Assembly: GCF_031426495.1 (NCBI RefSeq)
Contig: NZ_JANPLK010000037.1
Coordinates: 1-64,000 of the forward strand
Source: Gemmatimonas sp.
Lineage (GTDB): Bacteria; Gemmatimonadota; Gemmatimonadetes; Gemmatimonadales; Gemmatimonadaceae
Reading direction: 5' to 3'
DNA: 64,000 bases
Notes under the pieces: generated by a model
Databases searched by the model: none
The model's input: only the letters and a program-made list of their open reading frames with translations
Told to the model about the DNA's origin: nothing
Shown: in pieces, positions 25,975 to 35,000 of the stretch
How positions within the stretch are numbered: position 1 is the first letter of the stretch
Layout of the letters: every line of letters starts with the position of its first letter
Translations under genes and position numbers: made by a program

Positions 25975-26018
25975 TTCGCGGGTTAGTTCGCGGGCTAGTT
26001 CGCGGGCTAGTTCGCGGG
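25971..26018. repeat. 12-bp tandem repeat, four copies, carrying stop codons for both strands
   Basis: TTAGTTCGCGGG (25971-25982, 25983-25994) and CTAGTTCGCGGG (25995-26006, 26007-26018). The unit is a multiple of three, so every copy carries TAG in the frame of the sensor kinase on the plus strand, and TAA or TAG in the frame of the CsgG-like gene on the minus strand. Both genes end inside the repeat, at its two edges. Confidence 0.95.
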
Positions 26019-26813
26019 CGGCCACTTCCGCTTGATCAGCTTGTTGATGCCGGTGTTGATGCCGTTCTTGGCCTTTTCCTTCGAACTCTGCGCCGCCCGC
26101 TTCTTGATCTCGTCGGCGGTGATTTTTACGAAGGTGCTGTTGGGATACTTCGCGACGACCGGCGCGATCTTGAGCGTGGCCCCGCCGTAATCACCGGCGT
26201 CGGCCATGCTCATCGCGTTCGACAGCTTCACGACGGCGTCGAGATCGTCCACGCGATTGGATTCCTGTCGCGCATCGAGCCTGGCCTCATCTTCCGGTGT
26301 GAGGGCAATGTCGAGATCCTTCACCAGTTGTCGCGCCAGTTTCTTCTGCAGCTCGAAGAACTTCTCTTCCTTGCCAGTCACATTCGCGGTCTTCACGATG
26401 GCGCCGGTTTCCACGCGAATGATGCGCGTGTCAATGCGCAACTGCGGATTCACGGCGGCGATCGAACCGATCACGATGTATTGCGCGCCCGACAGTCGTC
26501 CCACTTTCACGGCCGTGGTCGAATCGAAATAGCGCGAGCGCTGCTGATCGATCTCCTTGGTGACGTCGGCGAGACGCTCCCGCTCCAACAGCTGAATGTC
26601 ATTCACCGCCGCGAGATCGGTCGTCATCATGGCTGCCATGCCCTTGCCAAGGTGATCGTAATCCGACTTGCCGGTGTTGTTGTCGAACGTGAGCACCGCA
26701 ACGGTCTTGCGGGCAGCCGCAGGCGATGTCGGTATTGACGACGTCGTGCCGGGAGCGAGAGACAGCGGAGCCAGGCCGAAGGCCAACAGCAGGACGCGCA
26801 GGGCAGTAGGCAT
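26007..26813 (-). CDS. CsgG/HfaB-like secreted protein
   Basis: 268 residues. A signal peptide (to about LAPGTTSS) precedes a CsgG-type domain: KTVAVLTFDNNTGKSDYDHLGKGMAAMMTTDL, then LLERERLADVTKEIDQQ, AQYIVIGSIAAVNPQLRID and RIIRVETGAIVKTANVTGKE. The C-terminal third is helical and charged (EDEARLDARQES, then AAQSSKEKAKNGINTGINKL). Relatives form outer-membrane secretion channels or FlgO-like envelope proteins; without a lipobox Cys the pore role is doubtful. The last residues come from the 12-bp repeat. Confidence 0.8.
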   Translation of the reverse strand: MPTALRVLLLAFGLAPLSLAPGTTSSIPTSPAAARKTVAVLTFDNNTGKSDYDHLGKGMAAMMTTDLAAVNDIQLLERERLADVTKEIDQQRSRYFDSTTAVKVGRLSGAQYIVIGSIAAVNPQLRIDTRIIRVETGAIVKTANVTGKEEKFFELQKKLARQLVKDLDIALTPEDEARLDARQESNRVDDLDAVVKLSNAMSMADAGDYGGATLKIAPVVAKYPNSTFVKITADEIKKRAAQSSKEKAKNGINTGINKLIKRKWPPAN

Positions 26814-26903
26814 ACGTGAAAGGTGCGGTCGGCGGTCTGGATGTCAATTCACGTGGCGTACGAGGGGGCTGTCACGCGTGACTTTTGCACAGAGAGAGCA
26901 GCC

Positions 26904-29561
26904 TCAGCGGCGTCCCCCGAGACGGACGGGAAGCCAGTAGCTGACTTTGACGGCCAGGAAGTTGTCCCCGCTGGCGCGGGTGGTGCGGAACAGATCGCGC
27001 GCTCGGGCGGGGTCGCCAAACGCCTCGGCGGTCCGTCGGTTCTGCTGCCAGACCAGAAAGAAGGTGCTGCCCGGCGTCCATTCCCAGCGCATCACCATGT
27101 TGGAGCGGAATGACAGAATGTTGAAGTCGCGATTGCCGACGGTGAAGGACTGTGTGCCATCGGTGATCGTGCGTGTTCCCGCGGAGTCCGTAGTTATGGT
27201 AGTTCCATCGGTGCCGTACTCGCGGAGCATGCGGCTACGAGGTGCCGACAGTTCGCCCATACGGGAGTAGCGCCCAGTCGCCACGAACGGTTCAGCGTAG
27301 GCCTCGAGTGACAGGTTGGGTGAAAACGCGTAGTTGGCGCGCAGTTTCGTGGAGATCGTGGTACGATCGATGAAGGCAAACACATAGCGATTGCCGAACG
27401 TGCGCGTACCACCCGCAATGCGCGTGACGTACTGCCGAGGTTCGGTTCCCGATTGCACCGTAGGTTCCATGGACACCGACACTCGCGGCGACGGCCGTAG
27501 CGTGACTTGCCCCGACACGTTGCGGCGCCACGCGCCGAATTCGTCGACGCCATAGCCACCGTTCACGCGCCATCCGGTGCGGGCGCCGAACGGGTTGTTG
27601 ATCCGGAACTCCTGCCGGAACTCACGGGGCAGTCCCATGTAGGGCCCGCCGCGCGTGATCGCGTCGTCGACGGTGGCGAGGGCGATGGTGGAGCGTACGT
27701 TGAGATTCCAGAAGTTCTTGAGCGTGGCACTGCTGTTCTGCGACCACGTATTCAGCTGGTGTGTGCGCTCGAAGTTCCACGCGCCTCGCGTTTCGAAGCC
27801 GAGTCGCCAGTTCTGCAAGAACCGTCCGGGTGTGGTTTCGCGGATCTGCACGTCGGCGTTGTACTCGATATCATCGGTCGATTGCAGACGACCCAGATCG
27901 TTGATCTCGAAGCCGGGCGACTCGATCTTGACTTCGGCGCCTGCCAGAATGTGCTGGCCCGCATCCTTGTCGGCGCGCAGTTGCGCCGAGTATCCCGACA
28001 GAGAGGTCTTGAGCGCGTCGTACACGGTCGTGCGGCGATCGGGGCGCTGAAAGAGGCGCGAGTTCGCGACCTGGAGCCGTCGGATTGACGCCGTGTCACC
28101 GGCGACATGCGAGCCCGCCACAAACCCGCTGATGGCGTACTTGCCTTGTTGGAAACGGATGCGCCAGTCGGCGCCGCCGAAGTAGCTCTCGCGCGCCAAC
28201 AGTGCCGCCAGTGCCGACTGACCGCCGACGGAGCGTTGCACGGTGCTGAAGGACGCACCGATCGTCGAGGCCTGCGATCCGATCTCCTGCTGCAGGCGAA
28301 GCACGCCGTAGGCTGACCGTGGCTCGACTTGCACGGCATTCGTGACGCCGGAGTCGGCACGGAACACGCGGGCCTGCTCGGCGGCGGTCACGGCCGTCAC
28401 CGCGCCAATCGACAGACGGCTCGGCAATCGCCCGGTGAGCTTCGCGGCGCCAAGGATGGTGCTGCTGCGGGGCACGTCGACAAAGTCACCGGTCGCGGAG
28501 CCATGCGGCGCTGCGCCGATACGTCTCGGATAGAAGTACTGCGCGCCGTTGCCGCGGACCATCTCGCTGCCTTCGGTAAAAAACGGACGGCGTTCGTCAA
28601 AGAAGGTCTCGAAGGCGCTGAGGTTCACCTCGGCCGGGTCGGCTTCCACTTGCCCGAAGTCCGGATTGACGGTCGCATCAAGGGTGAGACTGGAGCCCAA
28701 CGCCGTCTTGGCGTCCAGTCCCATCCGACCAGCGAAGGGCCGATTGAGCGGATTCTCGGTACTCGTGGTCGCGCGCCGCGTGGCGTCGCCGGCCACATAC
28801 GGCATGAACTCCACGGGGCGCGTCGGCGATACGCCATCAAGGCCTTCGAGCGTACCGAAGCGCGAGACGTAGCCTGTCTCTCTCGGCGAGACCATCGCCC
28901 ACTGGACGTCTTCATTCTTGTCAGGCATCCAGCGATCGATCTGCATCCCCCATCGCTGCCGCTCGGCCTTGGGGAACCGGAGCTGCGAGAAGGGGATGCG
29001 CATTTCCGCGGTCCACCCACTGGCGTCCTCCCGCGTCGCTGCCGTCCAGACCGGGTCGTATTGGCTCTCGCGCCCGCGCATGTCATCGTCCTGCGTGTGC
29101 CGGAAGTCCGAGCGGACGCCCGCCACCGACACGCCGAAGCCGACGGCGGTGCGGCGGTCCATCTGCGGATCGAAGGTAATGGTGAACTTTTCCGCGTTGC
29201 CGAACCCGTCGCGTCGCGTGACCGCTCGGGCCAAGTCCTTGGGGTCGCGGCGGCGCATGCGCGCACCGACGTACAGTGCTTCGGCGTCGTAGGCGATGAA
29301 GACTTCGGTGGCTTCGGTCGGCGCTTGGCCTTCGGCGGGTTGTCGCTGCAGGAAATCGGTGATGGGCTCAATGCGGGACCATGCGGCGTCGTCGAGGCGA
29401 CCGTCTATCCGTGGGGCCCGTGCGAGGCGCACGGCACGGGCGACTTTGGGCGAAGGCTGGGCGCCGAGGCTGTTGATACACAGGCCGCCGAGCGCTGCGA
29501 GGACGACCGCGAGCGTGCGGGGGGAACGGAGACGGGCAGCAACACGGGCCAGACAGATCAC
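26904..29561 (-). CDS. DUF5916 outer-membrane protein with CBM9-like domain
   Basis: 885 residues. The signal peptide ends near NSLGAQ. The N-terminal CBM9-like domain (about 45-235) has APRIDGRLDDAAWSRIEPI, VFIAYDAEALYVGARMRR and WTAEMRIPFSQLRF. The C-terminal DUF5916 beta-barrel has TVNPDFGQVEADPAEVNLSA and FFDERRPFFTEGSEM. The combination is an outer-membrane barrel with an N-terminal sugar-binding-like fold, probably ligand-gated uptake; the substrate is unknown. The GTG at 29561 is used as start. A second member of the same family is encoded at the right edge of the window. Confidence 0.88.
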   Translation of the reverse strand: MICLARVAARLRSPRTLAVVLAALGGLCINSLGAQPSPKVARAVRLARAPRIDGRLDDAAWSRIEPITDFLQRQPAEGQAPTEATEVFIAYDAEALYVGARMRRRDPKDLARAVTRRDGFGNAEKFTITFDPQMDRRTAVGFGVSVAGVRSDFRHTQDDDMRGRESQYDPVWTAATREDASGWTAEMRIPFSQLRFPKAERQRWGMQIDRWMPDKNEDVQWAMVSPRETGYVSRFGTLEGLDGVSPTRPVEFMPYVAGDATRRATTSTENPLNRPFAGRMGLDAKTALGSSLTLDATVNPDFGQVEADPAEVNLSAFETFFDERRPFFTEGSEMVRGNGAQYFYPRRIGAAPHGSATGDFVDVPRSSTILGAAKLTGRLPSRLSIGAVTAVTAAEQARVFRADSGVTNAVQVEPRSAYGVLRLQQEIGSQASTIGASFSTVQRSVGGQSALAALLARESYFGGADWRIRFQQGKYAISGFVAGSHVAGDTASIRRLQVANSRLFQRPDRRTTVYDALKTSLSGYSAQLRADKDAGQHILAGAEVKIESPGFEINDLGRLQSTDDIEYNADVQIRETTPGRFLQNWRLGFETRGAWNFERTHQLNTWSQNSSATLKNFWNLNVRSTIALATVDDAITRGGPYMGLPREFRQEFRINNPFGARTGWRVNGGYGVDEFGAWRRNVSGQVTLRPSPRVSVSMEPTVQSGTEPRQYVTRIAGGTRTFGNRYVFAFIDRTTISTKLRANYAFSPNLSLEAYAEPFVATGRYSRMGELSAPRSRMLREYGTDGTTITTDSAGTRTITDGTQSFTVGNRDFNILSFRSNMVMRWEWTPGSTFFLVWQQNRRTAEAFGDPARARDLFRTTRASGDNFLAVKVSYWLPVRLGGRR

Positions 29562-29718
29562 TCGGTACTCAGCAGAGGCGGGCAGGTGAACGACACGGAG
29601 AGACTACGCAGGCGGGTCGCCGGGCGTTCGGAGAATCGGAAATCGGCCAGCAGGCACTGGCTTGAGGAGGGGGAGGGGATTACGTTCTTCAGTCTGTCCG
29701 CGGGCTGGTTGACCGCGA

Positions 29719-29792
29719 CGGGATGTGGCGCAGCCCGGTAGCGCACCTGAATGGGGTTCAGGGGGTCGCAGGTTCGAATCCTGTCATCCCGA
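29719..29792 (+). tRNA. tRNA-Pro (GGG)
   Basis: The acceptor stem CGGGATG pairs with CATCCCG (29785-29791) with A as discriminator. The anticodon stem CCTGA/TCAGG encloses the loop ATGGGGT, giving anticodon GGG, proline codon CCC. The T arm includes GGTTCGAATCC. The 3' CCA is not encoded. It is about 160 bp from the DUF5916 start, transcribed away from it. Confidence 0.95.
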
Positions 29793-29806
29793 TGTTTGGA
29801 AAGCAC

Positions 29807-29842
29807 AGCCCTGCAACGTCTTACACGTTGTGGGGCTTTTGC
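29807..29842 (+). terminator. Rho-independent terminator of tRNA-Pro
   Basis: Stem 29807-29819 with 29825-29837 (five GC-rich pairs, two G-U pairs, then six pairs), a 5-nt loop, and a run of T at 29837-29840 followed by GCTTT. Confidence 0.9.
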
Positions 29843-30039
29843 TTTGTCGCCTTCGTGGCGACCGCAAGCGCACCGGGCGAGAAAGACGCAGCGACGACTG
29901 GTCCCGCTGAACTCTGTTCCGCCGGCGGCGTTTGACGCGCAGTTTTACTTCGCCGCGTACGCCCACACGTCCTTGGGTGCGCGACACTGATCCGGACTTC
30001 TGGAGTCCCGGTGCGGTTCACGTCACTTCTGGCAATGAG
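29843..30039. other. Intergenic stretch between tRNA-Pro terminator and first small secreted gene
   Basis: About 200 bp. It must contain the promoter of the gene at 30040. TTGGGT at 29976-29981 could be a -35 element, but no good -10 partner is visible. I see no repeat of the tRNA 3' end. Confidence 0.3.
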
Positions 30040-30612
30040 ATGTCTATGATGCAACGAAGCCTCATGTGGCTCCAGCGGCACGTGTGGAATGGCCTCGGCG
30101 CAGCGCTTCTCGTGTGTGCAACGGTCGGAACTACCGCGTCCGCTCAACTGTCGCCCGTCCGCGTGCGATTACCGGGGTACAATCAGCCGATTTCGCTCGA
30201 CTCGGCGGCCACGACGGCGGAAGTGGTTGCGGCGTCCCACGACGCCACGCGTGCGGCAACGGTGGCAGTGTTGGAAGAACTCAAGGTTCCCGTCACGACG
30301 AATGATCCCGCGGGGTTGATCGGGAATGGCGGCATGACGCTGCTCCGCCGGTTAGGTAATGAGCGCTTGTCCAAGTACCTGAACTGCGGTGTAGGGTTAA
30401 GCGGACCGCAAGCGGATACGTGGCGCGTTACCATGGCGCTGATGGTCTGGATCGAACCTGCGGGAAGTTCGGAAAGTCGCGTGCGCATGGCGCTCGTGGC
30501 GGGCGCTCAGGATCTCGACGCTGGAGCACGACGATCTGCCGGGTGTGGCTCAACGGGGGCACTCGAATCGTTGATCGTAGACCGTGTACGCCGGCGCGTC
30601 GTTCCGAACTAG
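30040..30612 (+). CDS. Secreted protein of unknown function
   Basis: 190 residues from ATG 30040; ATGs at 30046 and 30049 are equally good. The signal peptide runs to TTASAQ (about residue 38). The mature part is about 150 residues with segments SPVRVRLPGYNQPISLDS, ATVAVLEELKVPVTTNDPAG and LIGNGGMTLLRRLGNERLSKYLNCG, and two cysteines (in YLNCG and AGCGST) that could form a disulfide. I do not recognise the family. It is first of four small plus-strand genes after tRNA-Pro, all exported or lipoproteins. Confidence 0.7.
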   Translation: MSMMQRSLMWLQRHVWNGLGAALLVCATVGTTASAQLSPVRVRLPGYNQPISLDSAATTAEVVAASHDATRAATVAVLEELKVPVTTNDPAGLIGNGGMTLLRRLGNERLSKYLNCGVGLSGPQADTWRVTMALMVWIEPAGSSESRVRMALVAGAQDLDAGARRSAGCGSTGALESLIVDRVRRRVVPN

Positions 30613-30688
30613 CGACAGGCCGCGAGCGCGGCAATGAACGACGACGTGAAGCGTTTACTCAGCCGGAGAGGAATATGAAGACGCGTGC

Positions 30689-30901
30689 GTGGCACGATCG
30701 CTATCTGAACACGCTCGCATCAATGCGCAGGGCCGCTTCACCGTGAAGATTGATTTGCCATTCCCCCCGCCGAGCGAGCAGGTGCTCTGTGCGTTCGGCG
30801 CCGCGGGCCAGTCATTCGGTGGCGCGCGAGCGTCGGTGGCGTTTGCAACGCAAGCCGCGAATCGACCAGTGACGGCGGTGTTGCTGCAGGAGGGCGCGTG
30901 A
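30689..30901 (+). pseudogene. Truncated carboxypeptidase-like regulatory domain protein, probably broken
   Basis: About 70 codons from a weak GTG. Only the segment from INAQGRFTVKIDLPFPPPSE to AVLLQEGA looks like real protein, and it resembles the second half of a carboxypeptidase-like regulatory beta-sandwich, without a signal peptide or first half. A better start, ATG 30675 with GAGAGG upstream, is in another frame that stops after 23 codons (30744). A frameshift or deletion at the 5' end is the simplest reading. The stop overlaps the next gene's GTG (GTGA), so coupling has been kept. Confidence 0.45.
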
Positions 30902-31287
30902 AGGCGACGCGCCGAATGCACAGGTCGCGAATTTCCGCGGCCGGCCTCGCGTTGCTGCTGGCCGGCTGTGACATGGCAGATTGCGTCGCGATGCCGTGTC
31001 CGTTGCCGACGGCCGTGGAAGCGGTGGTCACGAATGCCGCCGGCGGTCCGCTTCCGGGGCTGTTCGTCGACGTGGTCGCGCCGTTCACGACGCGCGTGTC
31101 GTGCGATGCAACGACGGGGCGCTGCGTCGTGCCCGGGAACGGCGGGAACTACACCCTGCGATTCGGTGCCACGGGCCATCAAACGGTTGAGCGCCGCGTG
31201 AGTGTCGCGCGGATTCGCGCCACGATGGACTGCGGATGTGACGCCGTGACGACGCAGCAGGTTTCACTGTCTTTGCTGCCACTCTAA
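30898..31287 (+). CDS. Small lipoprotein with carboxypeptidase-like regulatory fold
   Basis: 129 residues from GTG 30898 (GTGA overlap), or 123 from ATG 30916. The lipobox LLLAGC marks a lipoprotein. The mature part PTAVEAVVTNAAGGPLPGLFVDVV, VSCDATTGRCVVPGNGGNYTLRF and GHQTVERRVSVARI has the build of a regulatory beta-sandwich domain as in TonB receptors and carboxypeptidases, with paired cysteines (SCDATTGRC and CGC). The function is unknown. Confidence 0.7.
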   Translation: MKATRRMHRSRISAAGLALLLAGCDMADCVAMPCPLPTAVEAVVTNAAGGPLPGLFVDVVAPFTTRVSCDATTGRCVVPGNGGNYTLRFGATGHQTVERRVSVARIRATMDCGCDAVTTQQVSLSLLPL

Positions 31288-31315
31288 AGGGTTCTTCTGC
31301 CAACCGGAGCGTCAT

Positions 31316-31744
31316 GTGAACATTCGTGCGAGTCGTCGCCTCCTCGCGTTCGCTGCGCTGTGCGCGGGCTGTCATGCAAACGATGCGACGGCGCCGCGTG
31401 CTGGACAGGTCAGTATTCTCGTCCGCTCGGTCAGCGGGCCGACCTCGGCCACCAGTCTCCAACTCGAAATCATCAACGCGAGTGAGGCCGCCGTAGGCTA
31501 CAATCTCTGCACCAACGGACGTCTCGATCGACTCCTCGCCGGACAATGGGAGCTGGTCGACATGAGTGGAAGGGCCTGCACGCTGGAGCTGAGGGTGCTT
31601 GCCGGAAATGCGCGCGCGGATGAGGGATACCGTTTGCCGTCCACGATTGACGCCGGCACATATCGCCTCGTGGTGCGCTTTTCGGTCGAGAGCACGGGCG
31701 GCGGCCGCGTCAGTGCATCGACGGATCCGTTTGTGGTGCCGTAG
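31316..31744 (+). CDS. Small lipoprotein, Ig-like domain
   Basis: 142 residues. A GTG start at 31316 has GGAG 6 nt upstream; the overlapping ATG at 31314 is followed at once by TGA and cannot be used. The lipobox is LCAGC. The mature domain (VSILVRSVSGPTSATSLQLE, then GYNLCTNGRLDRLLAGQWEL and IDAGTYRLVVRFSV) resembles small Ig-like envelope proteins; two cysteines could pair. It is last of the small-protein group after tRNA-Pro. 31745-32043 beyond it has no recognisable gene, only the leader of the GGDEF gene. Confidence 0.7.
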   Translation: MNIRASRRLLAFAALCAGCHANDATAPRAGQVSILVRSVSGPTSATSLQLEIINASEAAVGYNLCTNGRLDRLLAGQWELVDMSGRACTLELRVLAGNARADEGYRLPSTIDAGTYRLVVRFSVESTGGGRVSASTDPFVVP

Positions 31745-32043
31745 CGGCCAGCAAGCGGTTCTGAGAGCCGGTCACGTCGTGGTCGCTGGCGCGGACTTCG
31801 ACAGACTGCGCATCGTCAGCGGCAGCCAGTGGTCATTGACGGCGGCCGGAGTGGCTGGGATCGGCGTCGCCGTCCACATCGTACGGTTACGCACGCCGTC
31901 GCTAGCCCGTCTCCCCAAGGAACACTCGAGCCGTCCCCGGCCACTCGGTGCAAGAATTGGCCACAGCTGCCGATACTCGCGAGGAGTCGGTAACCGGCCG
32001 ACGGATTTACAGAACCGCGGCTCGTCCGCTCGGAGGCGCGTCG

Positions 32044-35000
32044 GTGGTCCTCAGTTCAACCAGTCTCGACTCCATCGCTTCGGCGGGTACCTCGTGCCTC
32101 CATGCCGAGGTTCCGCCGGTGAACCCGCTCGATCGGTTTGTGCGCCTCAGCGCCCGGTTCCTTGCGGCGCCAATCTCGCTGGTAACGCTGGTCGAGCCGG
32201 ATCGGCAGCGGTTTCTTGCGGCCGTCGGGTTGGCCGAGCCCTGGGCGACCCGGGCTGAGACGCCGCTGTCGCACTCGTTCTGCCAGCATGTGGTCAACAG
32301 CGGCAAGGCACTGATCGTCGACGATGCCCGAGTACATCCGGTGCTCTTCGACAACCCGTCGATCGTCGAGCTGGGGGTGGTCAGCTACCTCGGCGTGCCC
32401 CTCCGCGAACGAGGAGGGACGGTTATCGGCTCCTTCTGCGTGATCGACCACGTTCCTCGTGAGTGGACGCCGGATGACCGGGCGCTGCTGGAGGATCTGG
32501 CGCAGGCGGTCGTCGCCGAGCTCGATAGTCGGCGATCGTACCTCGAGCTCGAGTTGGCCACGACCAGTTACCGGGAGCTTCTGGACACCACAACGGAACT
32601 CGTCTGCGCGGCAGATGGCAACGGAGTCATCACGTACGTCAACAGCGCCTGGTGCCAGGCGTTCGGCTTCTCCGCTGCTGAGGCCATCGGCCTGCGCGCG
32701 GTCGATCTCGTCTCTTCGGAACACAAGGGCCGGTTCGTCGAGACCGCCCGCCAGTTGCTTGACGGAACGCACGTCGAGACGCTTGAGGTCGTGGCACTTG
32801 GCGCCGGCGGCCGTCGCGTGGTCTGTCGTGGCAGCGCTACGACGCAGCACGTCACGACCGCCGCGGGCGAGTCTCGGTGCATCGGCACCCGCGCGGTCTA
32901 TCGCGATGTGACCAACGAGCGGCGACTCGAGGCCGCCCGTGCCCGGCTCGTGGCGACGCTCGAAGCTACGAGCGACTTCGTCGGTATTGCCGCGATGGAC
33001 GGCACCGTTGACTACATCAACACGTCGGGCCGCAGACTCGTCGGACTCTCGGACAATCTCAATCTCGCGTTGATTTCGGCCAATCATTTTCATCCGGCAT
33101 CGACGCTGCACTTGCTCGCCCACGAGGCGTTTCCGACGGCACTCCGCGACGGTCTCTGGAGGGGCAACGCCGAGTTGCTGCACCGCGACGGCACGCTCAT
33201 TCCGGTGTCCATCGTCATGACGGCGCATCCGTCGCTGTCGCCGGAGGAACCGGGCTTCTTCTCCGCGATCATGCGTGATCAGCGAGAGCAGGTGGCCGCG
33301 GCAGCCGCGCTGAGTGCCAGTGAGTCTCAGTTGCGGGCGATGTTCGCGAACGCCGCGGTCGGCGTGACGGTCGTCGCGGCGGATGGCACGATCGTGCAAA
33401 CCAATGCGGCGTTCGATCGTACCCTTGGCTACGCGGCCGGCAGCCTTGTCGGGCGCTATGCGCCGGACCTGTCTCCCGCCGAAGACGCACATATCACGCG
33501 TGACGCCGTGCGGTCGTTGCGGGACGGAGAGCTCGACGGCGTGTGCGTTGAGAAGCGGTACTGGACAGCGGATGGACAAAGTCGCGTGCTGTCGCTGTCG
33601 CTGTCGCTCGTTCCTGATGCCAACGGTAGCGGCGCCGTGCTCGGTCTCACGACCGATGTGACCGCTCGCGTTCGGGCGGAGGAGCAACTCGTGTCGGAGC
33701 GGGCGTTTCTCCAGGCGACGTTGGAAAGTCTCTCTGACGGTGTCGTCGCCTGTGACGCCGCCGGCAAGTTGGTGCTGTTCAACAGTGCCACGCGCATCCT
33801 GCACGGCGCCGTGCATCAGCCGCTCGGTCCCGAGCACTGGGCCGATACCTACGACCTGTATCGTGCTGACGGTACGACACCACTGCCAATTTGTGAGATT
33901 CCGCTCTTCCGGTCTTTGCAGGGCGAAGAGGTGCGAAACGCCGAGATGGTGATCGCACCGCGGGACGAGCTTCCGCGCACCGTGCTGGCGAGTGGTAAGG
34001 CGTTGCGCGCTGCGGACGGTAGCATTCAGGGTGCAGTCGTCGCCATGCGCGACGTGACGGCGGAGCGAAAGGCGGACCTTGCGCTTCGAGAGAGCGAAGA
34101 TCGGTATCGACGACTACTCGAGCTGTTACCAGATGGCGTGGTGAAGCACGTGTCCGGTCGAATCGAGTTCGCGAACGCCGCGATGGCGCGTCTTGTCGGC
34201 GTGCACGATCCTGCCGAGCTGGTAGGACAACCGATTCACACGTTGTTGCACGTGACTGACATTCAGGTAGCGGTTGCGCGCGCAGAAGCCGCGTTGGCGG
34301 CGTCGGTGAATGGCGTGTCGATACGCGAGGAGCAGGTACGTCGTTACGATGGCAGCGCGGTCGCGTGCGAAATTGTCGGCACCCGCGTTGACGATCGTGG
34401 AGTACCCGGCGTGTTGTCCGTGGTGCGCGATGTGTCCGAGCGCCATCGCCACGAGGCGGCGTTGCGCGAACGCGAGGAGCGTCTCGCTCTCGTGTTTAAT
34501 CACGTGTCGGATCTCATGTTCCTGATGCGGGTGGAACGAGACGACAAGGGCGCCGTGGCGGCCTACCGATGCGAATCGGTGAACGAGCCGCTGCTCGCCA
34601 CCACGGGGAAGCCGTTGGACGCATTCGTTGGACGACTGCTGCAAGACATTGTCGATCCCGCACAGCTGAATTCGTTTCGACCGCGCTATGATGACGCGGT
34701 CCGCTCCGGTCAGAAGCAGCAATTCGAGGTCAGGTCAGTTGGCGCAAACGGCCCGCTGGTCTTCGAAACCACCCTCACGCCAGTGCGCGATGTGCATGGG
34801 CGCTGTACGCACATTCTCGGTGCCAACCGGGACGTCACGGCGCGTCGAATTGCGGAGGCAGGACTGCAAGAAAGTGAGGCCGCGTTCCGGACCATGTTGC
34901 AGACCGTGCGCGCGGTCGCGGTAACCCTGGACGAGACCGGTCGGGTCACCTTCGCCAATGAAGCGCTCCTGGCGCTCACCGGTTGGAAACTCGAAGAGGT

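Noticed and set aside
29719..29792. tRNA-Pro as an integration site with a duplicated attachment sequence.
   Set aside because: I found no second copy of the tRNA 3' end downstream and no integrase gene in the window.
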